Below are positions 8,721 through 18,389 of a DNA stretch of 64,000 nt, piece after piece. The position numbers and the translations under genes are program-made. Every line of letters begins with the position of its first letter. Within the stretch, counting starts at the first letter, position 1. The notes under the pieces were generated by a model, which saw only the letters and a program-made list of their open reading frames with translations, ran no database searches and was not told the origin of the DNA. This DNA comes from Microbacterium nanhaiense (GTDB lineage Bacteria; Actinomycetota; Actinomycetes; Actinomycetales; Microbacteriaceae), in contig NZ_BMMQ01000002.1 of NCBI RefSeq assembly GCF_014646015.1, positions 487,928 to 551,927 on the forward strand, in the 5' to 3' direction.

Positions 8721-10430
8721 TCACTCCCAGGTGACGGGAAGCGCGGGATCCGAGAAATCGACGTGCGGCCGATAGAGCCACGGGCCGCCGTGGATCTCGT
8801 CGCGGCCGGAGTAGCCGTTCTGCTGCCAGTCCGCATAGAAGGTGACGTCGCCGACGAACTCGCCCTCCTGGACCTTCGCACCGTCGAAGCTGGAGGCCGA
8901 CGGCACCATCGCGTCGATCAGTGCCCACTGCTCGTCGCTGAGTGAGCGCTCGACCGTGCCGTCGACGAGGGATCCGCCGCCCTCGAGCCCACCGGTCACC
9001 GAGAGTCCGCACCCCGCGTCGAGCGTGGTCGACCCGACGCACGCCTCCGCCGAGGCACGAACGGCCTCACGGAACTTCGCCACGCCGTCCTCGGTCAGCG
9101 TCGGTTCGTGTTCGTAGGGATAGAGGAACGCCATGCTCGAACTGGCGATGACCGGGGCGGGCTCGATGCGGAAGTACTCCGTCGTGGTCCCCACCGTGTA
9201 CGCGCCGGGGAGGACCTCGTAGCTCGCCGCCCCGGACTCCGGGAGTGCGACGCCATTGAGGGTGATGTCGAAGCCCTCGAAACCATCGGTGATCTCGAGC
9301 GTGGGCAGGTCGAAGTCGATGACGGTGTTCTCCGGCTCCGTGACGTCGACCTCGACCGACAGCATGAAGCTGACGCTCTCGCCGTTCATCGTGTAGCTGA
9401 CGTCGATCGGTTGCGTCTGCCAGGAGCCGTCGCCGAGATTGACCACCGCGACGTCGGTGATCGGGTAATTCTCGACCATGGTGCGCCACGTATCTTCGGA
9501 GGTCAGCGTCGATTCGGCGGCGCCCAGCATTGCGAGGGCCGCGGGAGCGTTGCCGCTCGCGATCGCGTCGACGAACGCGCCCGCCGCATCCATTGCGATC
9601 TCGTCCGCCGCGAGCGGCACGACGGTCGGCGTGGGTGAGGTTTCGACGGCATCGGGGGAGCCTGATCCGCTCGCGAACAGTGCCGCGCCGATGCCCAGGA
9701 CGATCGCCCCGGCGACGGCGGCGAGCGTCGATGCGCCCGCGATCTTCGCCGCGCGCCCGCGCTTCGGCGCGGGGCCCGGGCCGGGCGCGGGATCCGTCAC
9801 CGCACGGGGCGTGGGACGCGGCTTCTTCGAGTGAGGCCGGCTCGCATCGGGTCGGCTCGCATCGGGTCGCCACGGGGGAGTGAACGTCGACGGCGGCACC
9901 TCGCCGGCGCTTGTTGCTTCCGTTGCCGGTCCCGCGCCCGCAGCGGTGTCCCCACCCGCGTCAGAGCGAACCGTCGCGGGTGTGTCAGGTCGGATCCGTG
10001 CGGTCTCCTCGGTGCGAGTCCGCTCGGGCCGCGCCTGCTCGGTTAGCGGCGGCTCTGACGCCTCGGCGGCGTCGGGCTCTGCCGCCTCGGGAGGGATCTC
10101 GTCGGTGTGGGCGGGCTCGGCGTGGACCGGCTCGGTGTGGGCGGGCTCGGCCGGGGCCGGCTCGGACGGGGCCGGCTCGGACGGCGCGGAGTCTCCCGCG
10201 TCCGCGTGCCCGGCCGACGCCTCGGGTGCGCGTGCAGGAGGCGTCGAGGCAGCAGGCGTCGAGGCAGGCGCAGGGTCTTCGGCCAGCGCCGCGCGGTCGT
10301 CGTCGCCCGGTCGAAGCCACGGCATGGACGACTCGACGCGCGCCTCGTCATCGGCCTCGTCCTCCGGCTTCTGCCAGGGGAAGCGCGGGGCATCGTCGTC
10401 TCCGGCCTTCTGCCAGGGGAACTCCGCCAT
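8721..10430 (-). CDS. Membrane protein with N-terminal FPWQK repeats
   Basis: Function unknown, 569 aa. The N-terminus carries three copies of a Trp/acidic motif: FPWQKAGDDD (4-13), FPWQKPEDE (17-25) and MPWLRPGDDD (36-45). A long, low-complexity Ala/Pro/Glu region follows, with SEPAPSEPAPAEPAHTEP-type repeats and SRPDASRPHSKK, then one membrane helix (about residues 224-252) and an outer domain to the C-terminus with a Cys pair (EACVGSTTLDAGCGLS). The GAGGTGA ribosome-binding site is 6 nt before the ATG. The cytoplasmic repeats look like a binding or assembly motif, which is inference. Confidence 0.78.
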   Translation of the reverse strand: MAEFPWQKAGDDDAPRFPWQKPEDEADDEARVESSMPWLRPGDDDRAALAEDPAPASTPAASTPPARAPEASAGHADAGDSAPSEPAPSEPAPAEPAHTEPVHAEPAHTDEIPPEAAEPDAAEASEPPLTEQARPERTRTEETARIRPDTPATVRSDAGGDTAAGAGPATEATSAGEVPPSTFTPPWRPDASRPDASRPHSKKPRPTPRAVTDPAPGPGPAPKRGRAAKIAGASTLAAVAGAIVLGIGAALFASGSGSPDAVETSPTPTVVPLAADEIAMDAAGAFVDAIASGNAPAALAMLGAAESTLTSEDTWRTMVENYPITDVAVVNLGDGSWQTQPIDVSYTMNGESVSFMLSVEVDVTEPENTVIDFDLPTLEITDGFEGFDITLNGVALPESGAASYEVLPGAYTVGTTTEYFRIEPAPVIASSSMAFLYPYEHEPTLTEDGVAKFREAVRASAEACVGSTTLDAGCGLSVTGGLEGGGSLVDGTVERSLSDEQWALIDAMVPSASSFDGAKVQEGEFVGDVTFYADWQQNGYSGRDEIHGGPWLYRPHVDFSDPALPVTWE

Positions 10431-10464
10431 TGTCCGTCACCTCGTTTCGATGGGCTCTCGTGCC

Positions 10465-10470
10465 ATTATC
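10465..10470 (-). promoter_or_regulatory. -10 box for the FPWQK-repeat gene
   Basis: GATAAT on the minus strand, 34 nt before the ATG at 10430, leaves room for a short leader with its GAGGTGA site. Confidence 0.4.
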
Positions 10471-10547
10471 TCGGCCGGCGCGCGCCTCCCGGTGCCGGAT
10501 CGGTCGGTGCCGCGCCGACCCGCCGAGAGGTACGGCCGCGCGGAACA

Positions 10548-10578
10548 TTGTCTCAGGCGCGCGCGGGACGTCCATAAT
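10548..10578 (+). promoter_or_regulatory. rpe promoter, probably leaderless
   Basis: TTGTCT (10548-10553), 19-nt spacer, CATAAT (10573-10578), then 7 nt to ATG 10586. Transcription would start at or next to the start codon. Confidence 0.5.
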
Positions 10579-10585
10579 GGACGGG

Positions 10586-11281
10586 ATGAGCCTCCCCGAC
10601 GCCCCCCGCATCAATCCGAGCATTCTCTCGGCCGATTTCGTCAACATGCAGCGCGACCTGGAGCGCATCGCCGGCGCCGATTTCGTGCACGTCGACGTGA
10701 TGGACAACCACTTCGTTCCGAACCTGACCTTCGGGCCTCAGATGGTCGAGCGGATCCAGGCGACGAGCCCCGTCCCGCTCGACGTGCACCTGATGATCTC
10801 CGACGCCGACCGTTGGGCGCCGGGCTACGCGGAACTGGGCGCCGCCAGCGTCACCTTCCACCTCGAGGCCGCCGTGGACCCCATCGCGCTTGCGCGCCGG
10901 ATCCGCGATATCGGAGCGCGCGTCGGGATCGCGCTCAAGCCCGACTCGCCCGCGGAACAGCTATACGACCACCTCGACGAATTCGATCAGATTCTCGTCA
11001 TGACCGTCGAGCCGGGTTTCGGCGGACAGAGCTTCCGCGAGGACATGATGCCGAAGCTCAGCGCCCTGCGCGCAGAGGCGCGGCGCCGCGGATCCGAGGT
11101 CTGGCTTCAGGTCGACGGGGGTATCGCCCCGGGAACGATCGAACAGGCGGCCGCCGCCGGTGCCGACACCTTCGTCGCCGGCTCGGCGGTGTTCGGCGCG
11201 ACCGACATCGACGCAAGAATCGCCCAATTGCGTAGCCTCGCGACGCAGCATGCCCACGGAGCCGATAGCCTGGGAGTGTGA
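10586..11281 (+). CDS. rpe: Ribulose-phosphate 3-epimerase
   Basis: Interconverts ribulose 5-phosphate and xylulose 5-phosphate in the pentose phosphate pathway. The 231-aa TIM barrel shows [29 protein letters not shown] (catalytic Asp and metal His), [19 protein letters not shown] and [12 protein letters not shown] 10586 fits the -10 box 7 nt upstream; ATG 10577 would overlap that box. The stop overlaps the hisE start (GTGA), which ties rpe to the histidine genes and their phosphoribosyl diphosphate supply. Confidence 0.96.
   Translation: MSLPDAPRINPSILSADFVNMQRDLERIAGADFVHVDVMDNHFVPNLTFGPQMVERIQATSPVPLDVHLMISDADRWAPGYAELGAASVTFHLEAAVDPIALARRIRDIGARVGIALKPDSPAEQLYDHLDEFDQILVMTVEPGFGGQSFREDMMPKLSALRAEARRRGSEVWLQVDGGIAPGTIEQAAAAGADTFVAGSAVFGATDIDARIAQLRSLATQHAHGADSLGV
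11266..11271 (+). promoter_or_regulatory. -10 box within rpe for hisE
   Basis: TAGCCT, exactly 6 nt before the hisE GTG. It would give a leaderless hisE-hisG transcript from inside the rpe 3' end. Confidence 0.45.
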
Positions 11282-11541
11282 AATCGTTCGAGGACCTGTT
11301 CGCTGAGCTGAGCGACAAGGCCGTCACCCGACCCGCCGGATCCGGAACCGTCAAGGAATTGGACGCCGGCGTGCACTTCATCGGCAAGAAGATCGTCGAA
11401 GAAGCCGCCGAGGTGTGGATGGCATCGGAGTACGAATCCGACGAGGCCGCTGCGGAGGAGATGTCGCAGCTCCTCTACCACCTGCAGGTGATGATGATCG
11501 CCAAGGGCCTCACCCTCGAGGACGTGTACCGACATCTCTGA
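11278..11541 (+). CDS. hisE: Phosphoribosyl-ATP pyrophosphatase
   Basis: Second step of histidine synthesis: hydrolyses phosphoribosyl-ATP to phosphoribosyl-AMP. The 87-aa all-alpha MazG-like protein has [18 protein letters not shown] and the [19 protein letters not shown] metal-binding helix. The GTG start overlaps the rpe stop. It lies 41 nt before hisG, the usual actinobacterial hisE-hisG pair. Confidence 0.95.
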   Translation: MKSFEDLFAELSDKAVTRPAGSGTVKELDAGVHFIGKKIVEEAAEVWMASEYESDEAAAEEMSQLLYHLQVMMIAKGLTLEDVYRHL

Positions 11542-11582
11542 TCCGGCCCGCGACGACCAGACCTGATCAGAAAGAAACAATC

Positions 11583-12425
11583 GTGCTCCGCATTGCCATC
11601 CCGAACAAGGGATCCCTGTCCGAGACCGCCGTCCAGCTGCTCGCCGAGGCGGGTTATGCCACGCGCCGCGACTCGAAGACGCTGCACCTCATCGACGAAG
11701 CCAACGGCGTCGAATTCTTCTACCTGCGTCCGCGCGATATCGCCACCTACGTGGCGCGCGGCGCGCTCGACGTCGGCCTGACCGGCCGGGATCTTCTGCG
11801 CGATGTGCGCCTTCCCCAGGCCCGCGAGATCGAGGCGCTCGGATTCGGGCGATCGACCTTCCGCTTCGCCGCGCCCGCGGGCACGTTCACGTCCATCGCT
11901 CAGCTCGACGGCAAGCGCGTCGCGACCAGCTACACCGGTCTCGTCGAGGAGTTCCTCGGGTCGCAGGGCATCACGGTCGACGTCGTGCCGTTGAACGGTG
12001 CCGTCGAGTCGGCGCCCCAGCTCGGCGTCGCCGATGCGATCGCCGACGTCGTCGAGACCGGTACGACGCTGAAGCAGGCCGGGCTGGAGATCTTCGGCCC
12101 CGTCATGCTCGAGTCCGAGGCCGTGCTCATTCAGGGCCCGGGCGACGCGGACGGCGTCGACAAGCTCCTCCGCCGTCTGCGCGGTGTGCTCGTGGCGCGC
12201 CGTCACGTCATGCTCGACTACGACCTCCCCGCAGAGCTCGTCGACCAGGCCTCCCAGGTCGCGAAGGGCATGCAGTCCCCGACGGTGTCGCCGCTTCAGC
12301 GCGAGGGATGGGTCGCCGTGCGAGTGATGGTGCCCAAGCGCGACGCGAACCGCATCATGGACGACCTCTACGCGCTCGGTGCGCGGGCGCTGATCGTCAC
12401 CGCGATCGACAACGCGCGTCTGTGA
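11583..12425 (+). CDS. hisG: ATP phosphoribosyltransferase (long form)
   Basis: First and committed step of histidine synthesis. At 280 aa it is the long form with a C-terminal ACT-like regulatory domain (about residues 205-280, [20 protein letters not shown]), so histidine feedback inhibition is expected. The catalytic part shows [33 protein letters not shown] and [17 protein letters not shown] (the PRPP loop). GTG 11583 follows an AGAAAGAA sequence. hisF begins 7 nt after the stop. Confidence 0.95.
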   Translation: MLRIAIPNKGSLSETAVQLLAEAGYATRRDSKTLHLIDEANGVEFFYLRPRDIATYVARGALDVGLTGRDLLRDVRLPQAREIEALGFGRSTFRFAAPAGTFTSIAQLDGKRVATSYTGLVEEFLGSQGITVDVVPLNGAVESAPQLGVADAIADVVETGTTLKQAGLEIFGPVMLESEAVLIQGPGDADGVDKLLRRLRGVLVARRHVMLDYDLPAELVDQASQVAKGMQSPTVSPLQREGWVAVRVMVPKRDANRIMDDLYALGARALIVTAIDNARL

Positions 12426-12432
12426 GGTCCGC

Positions 12433-13218
12433 GTGACCACGACACAGTCTTCGGCGCTCGGAGTCGCCACGCGCGTCATCCCGTGTCTCGACGTCTCGGG
12501 CGGCAAGGTCGTCAAGGGCGTCAACTTCGAGAACCTGCGCGAGATGGGCGACCCCGTTGAGCTGGCGCGCGAGTATTACGAGCAGGGCGCGGACGAGCTC
12601 ACCTTCCTCGACGTCGGCGCCTCGGTCGAGGCCCGCGACACGATGTACGACGTCGTGCGCGCGACGGCCGAGCAGGTGTTCATCCCGCTGACGGTGGGCG
12701 GCGGCGTGCGATCGGTCGACGACGTGGCGCGCCTGCAGGACGTCGGCGCCGACAAGGTCGGGGTCAACTCCGCCGGCATCGCGCGGCCCGACCTTCTCGG
12801 AGAGATCGCCGATCGCTACGGCGCCCAGTGTCTCGTGCTGTCCCTCGACGTCAAGCGCGCGTCGTGCACGCCGAGCGGGTTCGTCGTCACCACCCACGGC
12901 GGGCGGCGCGAGACCGACATCGATGCTCTCGAGTGGGCCCGCGAGGCGATCGAGCGCGGCGCCGGCGAGTTGCTGGTGAACTCGATCGACGCCGACGGGA
13001 CGAAGCAGGGCTTCGACCTCGAGCTGATCGCCCTCATGCGCGAACTGTCGAGCGTGCCCGTCATCGCCTCGGGAGGCGCGGGCGACGCGAGCCACTTCGC
13101 GCCCGCCGTGCGGGCGGGAGCGGACGCGATCCTCGCGGCCACCGTTTTCCACTCGGGGCAGATCCGGATCGCCGACGCGAAGCGCGCGATGCGAGAAGAA
13201 GGAGTGCTGGTTCGATGA
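12433..13218 (+). CDS. hisF: Imidazole glycerol phosphate synthase, cyclase subunit
   Basis: With the glutaminase HisH it makes imidazole glycerol phosphate and AICAR. The 261-aa TIM barrel has [19 protein letters not shown] (catalytic Asp), [23 protein letters not shown] and [14 protein letters not shown] start. The hisF-hisI overlap is ATGA. hisH, hisA/priA, hisB, hisC and hisD are not in the window. Confidence 0.97.
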   Translation: MTTTQSSALGVATRVIPCLDVSGGKVVKGVNFENLREMGDPVELAREYYEQGADELTFLDVGASVEARDTMYDVVRATAEQVFIPLTVGGGVRSVDDVARLQDVGADKVGVNSAGIARPDLLGEIADRYGAQCLVLSLDVKRASCTPSGFVVTTHGGRRETDIDALEWAREAIERGAGELLVNSIDADGTKQGFDLELIALMRELSSVPVIASGGAGDASHFAPAVRAGADAILAATVFHSGQIRIADAKRAMREEGVLVR

Positions 13219-13568
13219 GCAGCGTGGACGAACGACTCGACCGTGTCGCATTCAACGGCGATGGGCTCGTTCCCGCGGTCGTGCAGGAGCACGGCACGGG
13301 CGAGGTGCTCATGCTCGCCTGGATGGACCGTGAGGCGCTGCGCCGCACGCTCACCGAGGGGCGCGTCACCTATTGGTCGCGAAGCCGCGGAGAGTATTGG
13401 CGCAAGGGCGACACGTCCGGTCACGTCCAGGTGGTGCGTTCGGCCCGCATCGACTGCGACGGCGACACCGTGTTGCTCGAGGTCGATCAGACCGGCGCCG
13501 CCTGCCACACGGGCACGCACAGCTGCTTCGACGGGTCGGAGCGGGATCTGCATCCGGTGATGTCGTGA
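13215..13568 (+). CDS. hisI: Phosphoribosyl-AMP cyclohydrolase
   Basis: Third step of histidine synthesis, opening the adenine ring of phosphoribosyl-AMP. The 117-aa protein has [37 protein letters not shown] and the zinc and metal ligands [21 protein letters not shown] with a later SC. It overlaps hisF by 4 bp and the next gene by GTGA, where trpE would normally be. Confidence 0.96.
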   Translation: MSSVDERLDRVAFNGDGLVPAVVQEHGTGEVLMLAWMDREALRRTLTEGRVTYWSRSRGEYWRKGDTSGHVQVVRSARIDCDGDTVLLEVDQTGAACHTGTHSCFDGSERDLHPVMS

Positions 13569-14164
13569 CGCGCGCCGACGGATGGGCGGCCCGACGCGGG
13601 CGCACGATGAGCGTCGTGCTCATCCTGCTCGGGGCGGGCATCGCGCTGATCGGTTCGACGCAGACCTGGCTGATCGCGCGCGTCGAGGGCACGGAGATCC
13701 CCGCCACGGGATCCGAGGCGCTCGCGCTGCTGCAGCCGCTCGCGCTGGCGGGGCTGGCACTGACGCTCGCCCTCGCGCTCGTCGGGAAGATCATGCGCAT
13801 CGTGTTCGCGGCCGCCGCCGTCGTGATCGGCGGGGCGCTGACCGCGTTGATCCTCCCGATCGCGGCCGAGCGGCCGGTCTCCGCCGTTGCCCGCGTCGTC
13901 ACCGATCACACCGGTATCGCCGGGGTCGAGAGCGTCGCCTCGATCGTCTCGGGCATCGAGGCGACCGCGTGGCCGATCGTCGCACTGGTCTGTGCCATCG
14001 TGGTCGCGCTCGGCGGCGTGCTCGCTCTCGTGACCGGTCCGTCCTGGCGCAAGGGCACCAGCCGCTACGACGCGCCGACGGCCTCCAGAGCATCGAAAGA
14101 CGGGCCGCTCGACGCGGTGGACTCATGGGACGACCTCACGCGGGGCGGCGACCCGACGGATTGA
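13565..14164 (+). CDS. Trp operon-associated membrane protein
   Basis: 199-aa integral membrane protein of the Trp_oprn_chp type found in actinobacterial trp operons; its biochemical role is not known. Four membrane helices are visible: about 15-36, 50-73, 76-98 and 135-160. The typical GSTQTWL motif comes after the first. The C-terminal tail is cytoplasmic and acidic. GTG 13565 overlaps the hisI stop. A role in tryptophan uptake or regulation is only suggested by context. Confidence 0.85.
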   Translation: MTRADGWAARRGRTMSVVLILLGAGIALIGSTQTWLIARVEGTEIPATGSEALALLQPLALAGLALTLALALVGKIMRIVFAAAAVVIGGALTALILPIAAERPVSAVARVVTDHTGIAGVESVASIVSGIEATAWPIVALVCAIVVALGGVLALVTGPSWRKGTSRYDAPTASRASKDGPLDAVDSWDDLTRGGDPTD

Positions 14165-14221
14165 TGCCCCGTATTCGATAGACTGACGTTATTCCCTCTG
14201 GCAACCCTCAGGAGCACTGCT

Positions 14222-14455
14222 ATGACTTCTAACCCCATCGGCGACCCCGGCCACGGACACTCGCCGGCAGCCTGGACGAGCGTGTTGATCATGCTCGTTG
14301 CCATCGCAGCGGGCACTGTGGGCCTGTTCATCGACCAGCTCGTCGTCGTGTACGCGTCGGCGGTGCTCCTCGTGCTGGGGCCCATCGTCGGTTTCATCGT
14401 CTCGAAGGCCGGTTACGGCGTGAACGGACCGAAGTACCAGCCCAAGGGCCACTAA
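14222..14455 (+). CDS. Small HGHSPAAWT-motif membrane protein (DUF6704-like)
   Basis: 77 aa with an N-terminal PGHGHSPAAWTSV motif, two predicted membrane helices (about 18-37 and 42-64) and a polar tail. Such proteins regularly precede trpC in Microbacteriaceae; function unknown. A CAGGAG site lies about 7 nt before the ATG. The stop overlaps the trpC ATG by one base (TAATG), so translation is probably coupled. Confidence 0.85.
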   Translation: MTSNPIGDPGHGHSPAAWTSVLIMLVAIAAGTVGLFIDQLVVVYASAVLLVLGPIVGFIVSKAGYGVNGPKYQPKGH

Positions 14456-15246
14456 TGTCGCTCCTCGCCGACCTCACGGCCGGTGCGATTGCCGACGCCG
14501 AGTCGCGCCGCGCGGAACTCTCCCTCGCCGAGGTGGAGCGCCGCGCGGCCGCTCAGTATCCGGCACTCGACGCCGTCTCTTTCCTCAGCCGAGGCGACAC
14601 CATCCGGGTGATCGCCGAAGTCAAGCGCGCGAGCCCGTCGCGCGGTGACCTCGCCGCCATTCCGGATCCGGCGCTGCAGGCGTCGCTCTACGAGCAGGGC
14701 GGCGCGAACGCCATCAGCGTGCTCACGGAGGGACGCCGCTTCAAGGGGTCCCTGGGCGACCTCACCGCCATCAAGAAGCGGGTGTCGCTGCCCGTGCTGC
14801 GTAAGGACTTCATCGCGACGCCGTACCAGGTCGCCGAGGCCCGCGCCGCCGGCGCGGACCTCGTTCTGCTGATCGTCGCGGCGCTCGATCGAGCGACCAT
14901 CGGCGAGCTGTTCGCTCAGATCGTCGAGCTGGGCATGACGCCCCTGGTCGAGGCGCACTCCGCCGACGAGGTGAAGATCGCGGCCGATCTCGGGGCCCCC
15001 ATCATCGGCGTGAACGCCCGTGATCTCAGCGATTTCACGCTCGACCGCGACCTGTTTGCCCGGCTCGCCCCGGGGATCCCTGACGGCACGATCCGCGTCG
15101 CGGAATCCGCCGTGTCGACTCCGGACGATGTCGTGCACTACCGACGGGCCGGGGCCGATGCCGTGCTCATCGGCGAGGCCCTCGTGACGGGCGATCCGGT
15201 CGCCACGCTCGGCGCCTTCATCTCCGCGACGGAAGGAATCTCATGA
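14455..15246 (+). CDS. trpC: Indole-3-glycerol phosphate synthase
   Basis: Closes the indole ring in tryptophan synthesis. The 263-aa barrel has [57 protein letters not shown] and [12 protein letters not shown]. No TrpF domain is fused; in actinobacteria that step is usually done by the bifunctional PriA/HisA, which is not in this window. It overlaps trpB by ATGA. Confidence 0.96.
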   Translation: MSLLADLTAGAIADAESRRAELSLAEVERRAAAQYPALDAVSFLSRGDTIRVIAEVKRASPSRGDLAAIPDPALQASLYEQGGANAISVLTEGRRFKGSLGDLTAIKKRVSLPVLRKDFIATPYQVAEARAAGADLVLLIVAALDRATIGELFAQIVELGMTPLVEAHSADEVKIAADLGAPIIGVNARDLSDFTLDRDLFARLAPGIPDGTIRVAESAVSTPDDVVHYRRAGADAVLIGEALVTGDPVATLGAFISATEGIS

Positions 15247-16451
15247 CCCTGCGCGATCAGCCCGGACCGTTCTTCGGAGACTTCGGCGGGCGCTTCATGC
15301 CCGAGTCGCTCGTCGCGGCCCTGGACGAGCTCACGGCCGCTCACACGGAAGCGATGGCCGACCCGGCCTTCCGCTCCGAGCTCGCGGGGCTCCTGACCGA
15401 CTACGCGGGACGGCCCTCGCCGCTGACCGAGGTCACGCGCTTCGCCGAGCACGCGGGCGGCGCGCGCATCTTCCTCAAGCGTGAGGATCTCAACCACACC
15501 GGCAGCCACAAGATCAACAACGTGCTCGGCCAGGCCCTCCTCACCAAGCGGCTCGGCAAGACGCGCGTGATCGCCGAGACCGGGGCGGGTCAGCACGGCG
15601 TCGCGACGGCGACCGCCGCCGCGCTGTTCGGCCTGGAGTGCACCGTCTACATGGGCGAGGTCGACACGGAGCGGCAGGCGCTGAACGTGGCGCGCATGCG
15701 CCTGCTCGGTGCCGAGGTCATCGCCGTGAAGGCCGGCTCCCGCACGCTGAAGGACGCGATCAACGAGGCGCTGCGCGACTGGGTCGCCACCGTTGAGCGC
15801 ACCAACTACATCTTCGGAACGGCCGCGGGCCCGCACCCGTTCCCCGCGCTCGTGCGCGACTTCCAGAAGGTCATCTCGGAGGAGGCGCGCGAGCAGGTCA
15901 TCGCCAAGACCGGCGCGCTGCCCAGCGCCGTCGTCGCCTGCGTCGGCGGCGGCTCGAACGCCATCGGCATGTTCGACGCGTTCATTGACGACGCGGACGT
16001 CCGACTCGTCGGTGTGGAGGCGGCGGGCGACGGCGTCGACACCGAGCGCCACGCCGCGTCGATCGAGCGCGGGCGTCCCGGCGTCCTCCACGGCGCACGA
16101 ACCTTCGTCCTGCAAGACGACGACGGTCAGACCATGGAATCGCATTCGATCTCGGCGGGGCTCGACTACCCGGGCGTCGGACCGGAGCACGCCTGGCTGG
16201 CGGCGACGGGTCGTGCGAGCTACGTTCCCGCGACCGACGACGAGGCGATGCAGGCGCTGCGGCTGCTGAGCGAGACCGAGGGCATCATTCCCGCGGTCGA
16301 GTCGGCGCACGCCCTCGCCGGTGCGCTCCGCCTCGGGCGCGAGCTCGGGCCGGATGCGGTCATCGCCGTGTGCCTCTCGGGCCGCGGCGACAAGGACATG
16401 GACACGGCCGCTCGATACTTCGGCCTCTACGACGGAGAGGACGCATCGTGA
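15243..16451 (+). CDS. trpB: Tryptophan synthase beta chain
   Basis: Pyridoxal phosphate enzyme joining indole and serine to form tryptophan. The 402-aa protein has the Lys-PLP motif [16 protein letters not shown] (about residues 85-100), [17 protein letters not shown], the phosphate-binding [10 protein letters not shown] and [12 protein letters not shown] near the end. It overlaps both trpC and trpA by 4 bp. This is the TrpB1 form expected beside trpA. Confidence 0.98.
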   Translation: MTLRDQPGPFFGDFGGRFMPESLVAALDELTAAHTEAMADPAFRSELAGLLTDYAGRPSPLTEVTRFAEHAGGARIFLKREDLNHTGSHKINNVLGQALLTKRLGKTRVIAETGAGQHGVATATAAALFGLECTVYMGEVDTERQALNVARMRLLGAEVIAVKAGSRTLKDAINEALRDWVATVERTNYIFGTAAGPHPFPALVRDFQKVISEEAREQVIAKTGALPSAVVACVGGGSNAIGMFDAFIDDADVRLVGVEAAGDGVDTERHAASIERGRPGVLHGARTFVLQDDDGQTMESHSISAGLDYPGVGPEHAWLAATGRASYVPATDDEAMQALRLLSETEGIIPAVESAHALAGALRLGRELGPDAVIAVCLSGRGDKDMDTAARYFGLYDGEDAS

Positions 16452-17257
16452 CTTCGCGCGTCGAACTCGCCCTGGACGGCGCGAAGGCCGCGGGTCGCGC
16501 CGCGTTCGTCGGTTACCTGCCCGCCGGCTATCCGGATCCGGAGACGGCCGTCGAGGCAGCCGTCGCGCTCGCGGAGGCGGGCGCGGACGTCATCGAACTG
16601 GGACCGCCCTACAGCGATCCGGTGATGGACGGTCCGATCATCCAGGAGACCACCAACCAGGTTCTCGAATCGGGTTTCCGCACCCGCGATCTGTTCCCGC
16701 TGATCGAGAAGATCACCGCGCGAACCGAGGTCCCCGTACTCGTCATGAGCTACTGGAACCTGATCCTGCAGTACGGGGTCGAGCGTTACGCCGCGGCGCT
16801 CGCGGCCGCCGGGGGAGCGGGCATCATCACGCCCGACATCACCCCGGACGCGGCCGAGGAATGGATCCGCGCCGCGGACGAACACGAGCTCGACCGCATC
16901 TTCCTCGCCGCGCCCACGTCGACTGACGAGCGTCTCCGGATGATCGCGGAGCGCTCCAGCGGCTTCGTGTACACGGTCTCCACCATGGGCATCACGGGTG
17001 AGCGTGCCGATCTCGACGAGGCGGCGCGCACCCTCGTGGCGCGCCTGCGCGATGCGGGCGCGACGCGAGCCTGCGTCGGCATCGGCGTCACGACCGCTGA
17101 GCATGTGGCGAACATCGCGGAGTATGCGGACGGTGCGATCGTCGGAACCGCTCTCGTGAAGGCGCTTCGCGACGGCGGCGTCGACGGTCTGGCCGCGAAG
17201 GCCCGCGAACTCGTCGCCGGAACGCGCCGCGAGCACGCCGCTCACACGGCTCATTAG
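16448..17257 (+). CDS. trpA: Tryptophan synthase alpha chain
   Basis: Splits indole-3-glycerol phosphate and channels indole to TrpB. The 269-aa barrel shows [13 protein letters not shown], the catalytic Glu in [19 protein letters not shown], the second catalytic acid region [15 protein letters not shown] and [18 protein letters not shown] start inside the trpB stop. Last gene of the trp group before lgt. Confidence 0.97.
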   Translation: MTSRVELALDGAKAAGRAAFVGYLPAGYPDPETAVEAAVALAEAGADVIELGPPYSDPVMDGPIIQETTNQVLESGFRTRDLFPLIEKITARTEVPVLVMSYWNLILQYGVERYAAALAAAGGAGIITPDITPDAAEEWIRAADEHELDRIFLAAPTSTDERLRMIAERSSGFVYTVSTMGITGERADLDEAARTLVARLRDAGATRACVGIGVTTAEHVANIAEYADGAIVGTALVKALRDGGVDGLAAKARELVAGTRREHAAHTAH

Positions 17258-17281
17258 AACAGGATTTACACTTCAGTCATC

Positions 17282-18283
17282 ATGCTGTCTCTCCCTGCGC
17301 TCCCTGCGAGCATCCCCAGCCCGCCGATCTCCGAGTTCACGTTCGGCAGCCAGTGGACCATCTTCGGGTTCACCTTCGGGCCTTTCACGATCCACATCTA
17401 CGCGCTGTGCATCCTGGTGGGCATCATCGCCGCGACGATCATCGCGAATCACCGCCTGAGCAAGCGCGGTGCGGAGCGCTGGGTGGTCATCGACATCGGG
17501 CTTCCGGCCGTCATCCTCGCCTTTATCGGCGCCCGCGCCTACCACGTGCTCACCCACTGGGCCTTCTACTTCGAGCAGGGCCGCGAGTGGTGGAACCCCA
17601 CGGTGCAGGATGCCGTGTGGAACATCTGGGACGGCGGCATCGCGATCTTCGGAGCGTTGCTCGGAGGCGGCCTCGGCGCGTGGATCGGGTGCAAGTGGAC
17701 GGGCGTGCGCTTCTCGGCATTCGCCGACGCGCTCGCTCCGGGCCTGATCCTCGCGCAGGCATTCGGTCGATTCGGCAACTGGTTCAACCAGGAGCTCTAC
17801 GGGCTTCCGACCTCGCTGCCCTGGGGGCTGGAGATCGACCCGTCGAACAGCGCCTTCCCGGCGGGCCTTCCGGACGACACGCTGTTCCACCCGACCTTCC
17901 TCTACGAGGTCATCTGGAACACGCTCGGCGCGATCGCGCTGATCTGGCTCGGACGTCGGGCATCGATGCAGTGGGGCCGGCTCTTCGCGGTCTACCTGAT
18001 CTGGTACGGCGCCGGCCGCATCGTGTGGGAGTCGATCCGCGTCGACCCGAGCCAGGTGTTCCTGGGCCTGCGCGTGAACGTGTGGGCCGCCATCGGCGCG
18101 GTCGTTCTCGGCATCGTGATCCTCATCGTGCAGTCGCGTCACAAGGGGCTCGAGTCGAGCCCGTACACGGCGAAACATCTCCGTAACGTTGCGGACATAA
18201 GCTCAGACGACGATTTCGTTGACGTCAGCGACCCCGCGGGCGCCGATGAGATCGCTGAGCCATCGCCGCAACGCGCGTCCTGA
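17282..18283 (+). CDS. lgt: Prolipoprotein diacylglyceryl transferase
   Basis: Integral membrane enzyme that adds diacylglycerol to the lipobox Cys of prolipoproteins. The 333-aa protein has about seven hydrophobic helices and the Lgt signature [20 protein letters not shown] near residues 161-180, plus [11 protein letters not shown] polar tail follows the last helix (about residue 285 onwards). It sits 24 nt after trpA, the usual actinobacterial order, and a terminator follows. A candidate -10 (TACACT, 17267-17272) may give a separate transcript. Confidence 0.96.
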   Translation: MLSLPALPASIPSPPISEFTFGSQWTIFGFTFGPFTIHIYALCILVGIIAATIIANHRLSKRGAERWVVIDIGLPAVILAFIGARAYHVLTHWAFYFEQGREWWNPTVQDAVWNIWDGGIAIFGALLGGGLGAWIGCKWTGVRFSAFADALAPGLILAQAFGRFGNWFNQELYGLPTSLPWGLEIDPSNSAFPAGLPDDTLFHPTFLYEVIWNTLGAIALIWLGRRASMQWGRLFAVYLIWYGAGRIVWESIRVDPSQVFLGLRVNVWAAIGAVVLGIVILIVQSRHKGLESSPYTAKHLRNVADISSDDDFVDVSDPAGADEIAEPSPQRAS

Positions 18284-18336
18284 CCTCCTCGTCCTCGCCA
18301 GAGGATACGGATCCTGCCGCGGAGCGCGGCGATCGG

Positions 18337-18362
18337 CCCCCGGACATCCTGTCCGGGGGTCT
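18337..18362 (+). terminator. Terminator of the his-trp-lgt unit
   Basis: Perfect 10-bp stem cccccggaca (18337-18346), loop tcc, complement 18350-18359, then TCTT. It stands 27 nt before gltB. Confidence 0.85.
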
Positions 18363-18389
18363 TCCGTACTCACGAGTGAAGGACGTCTG

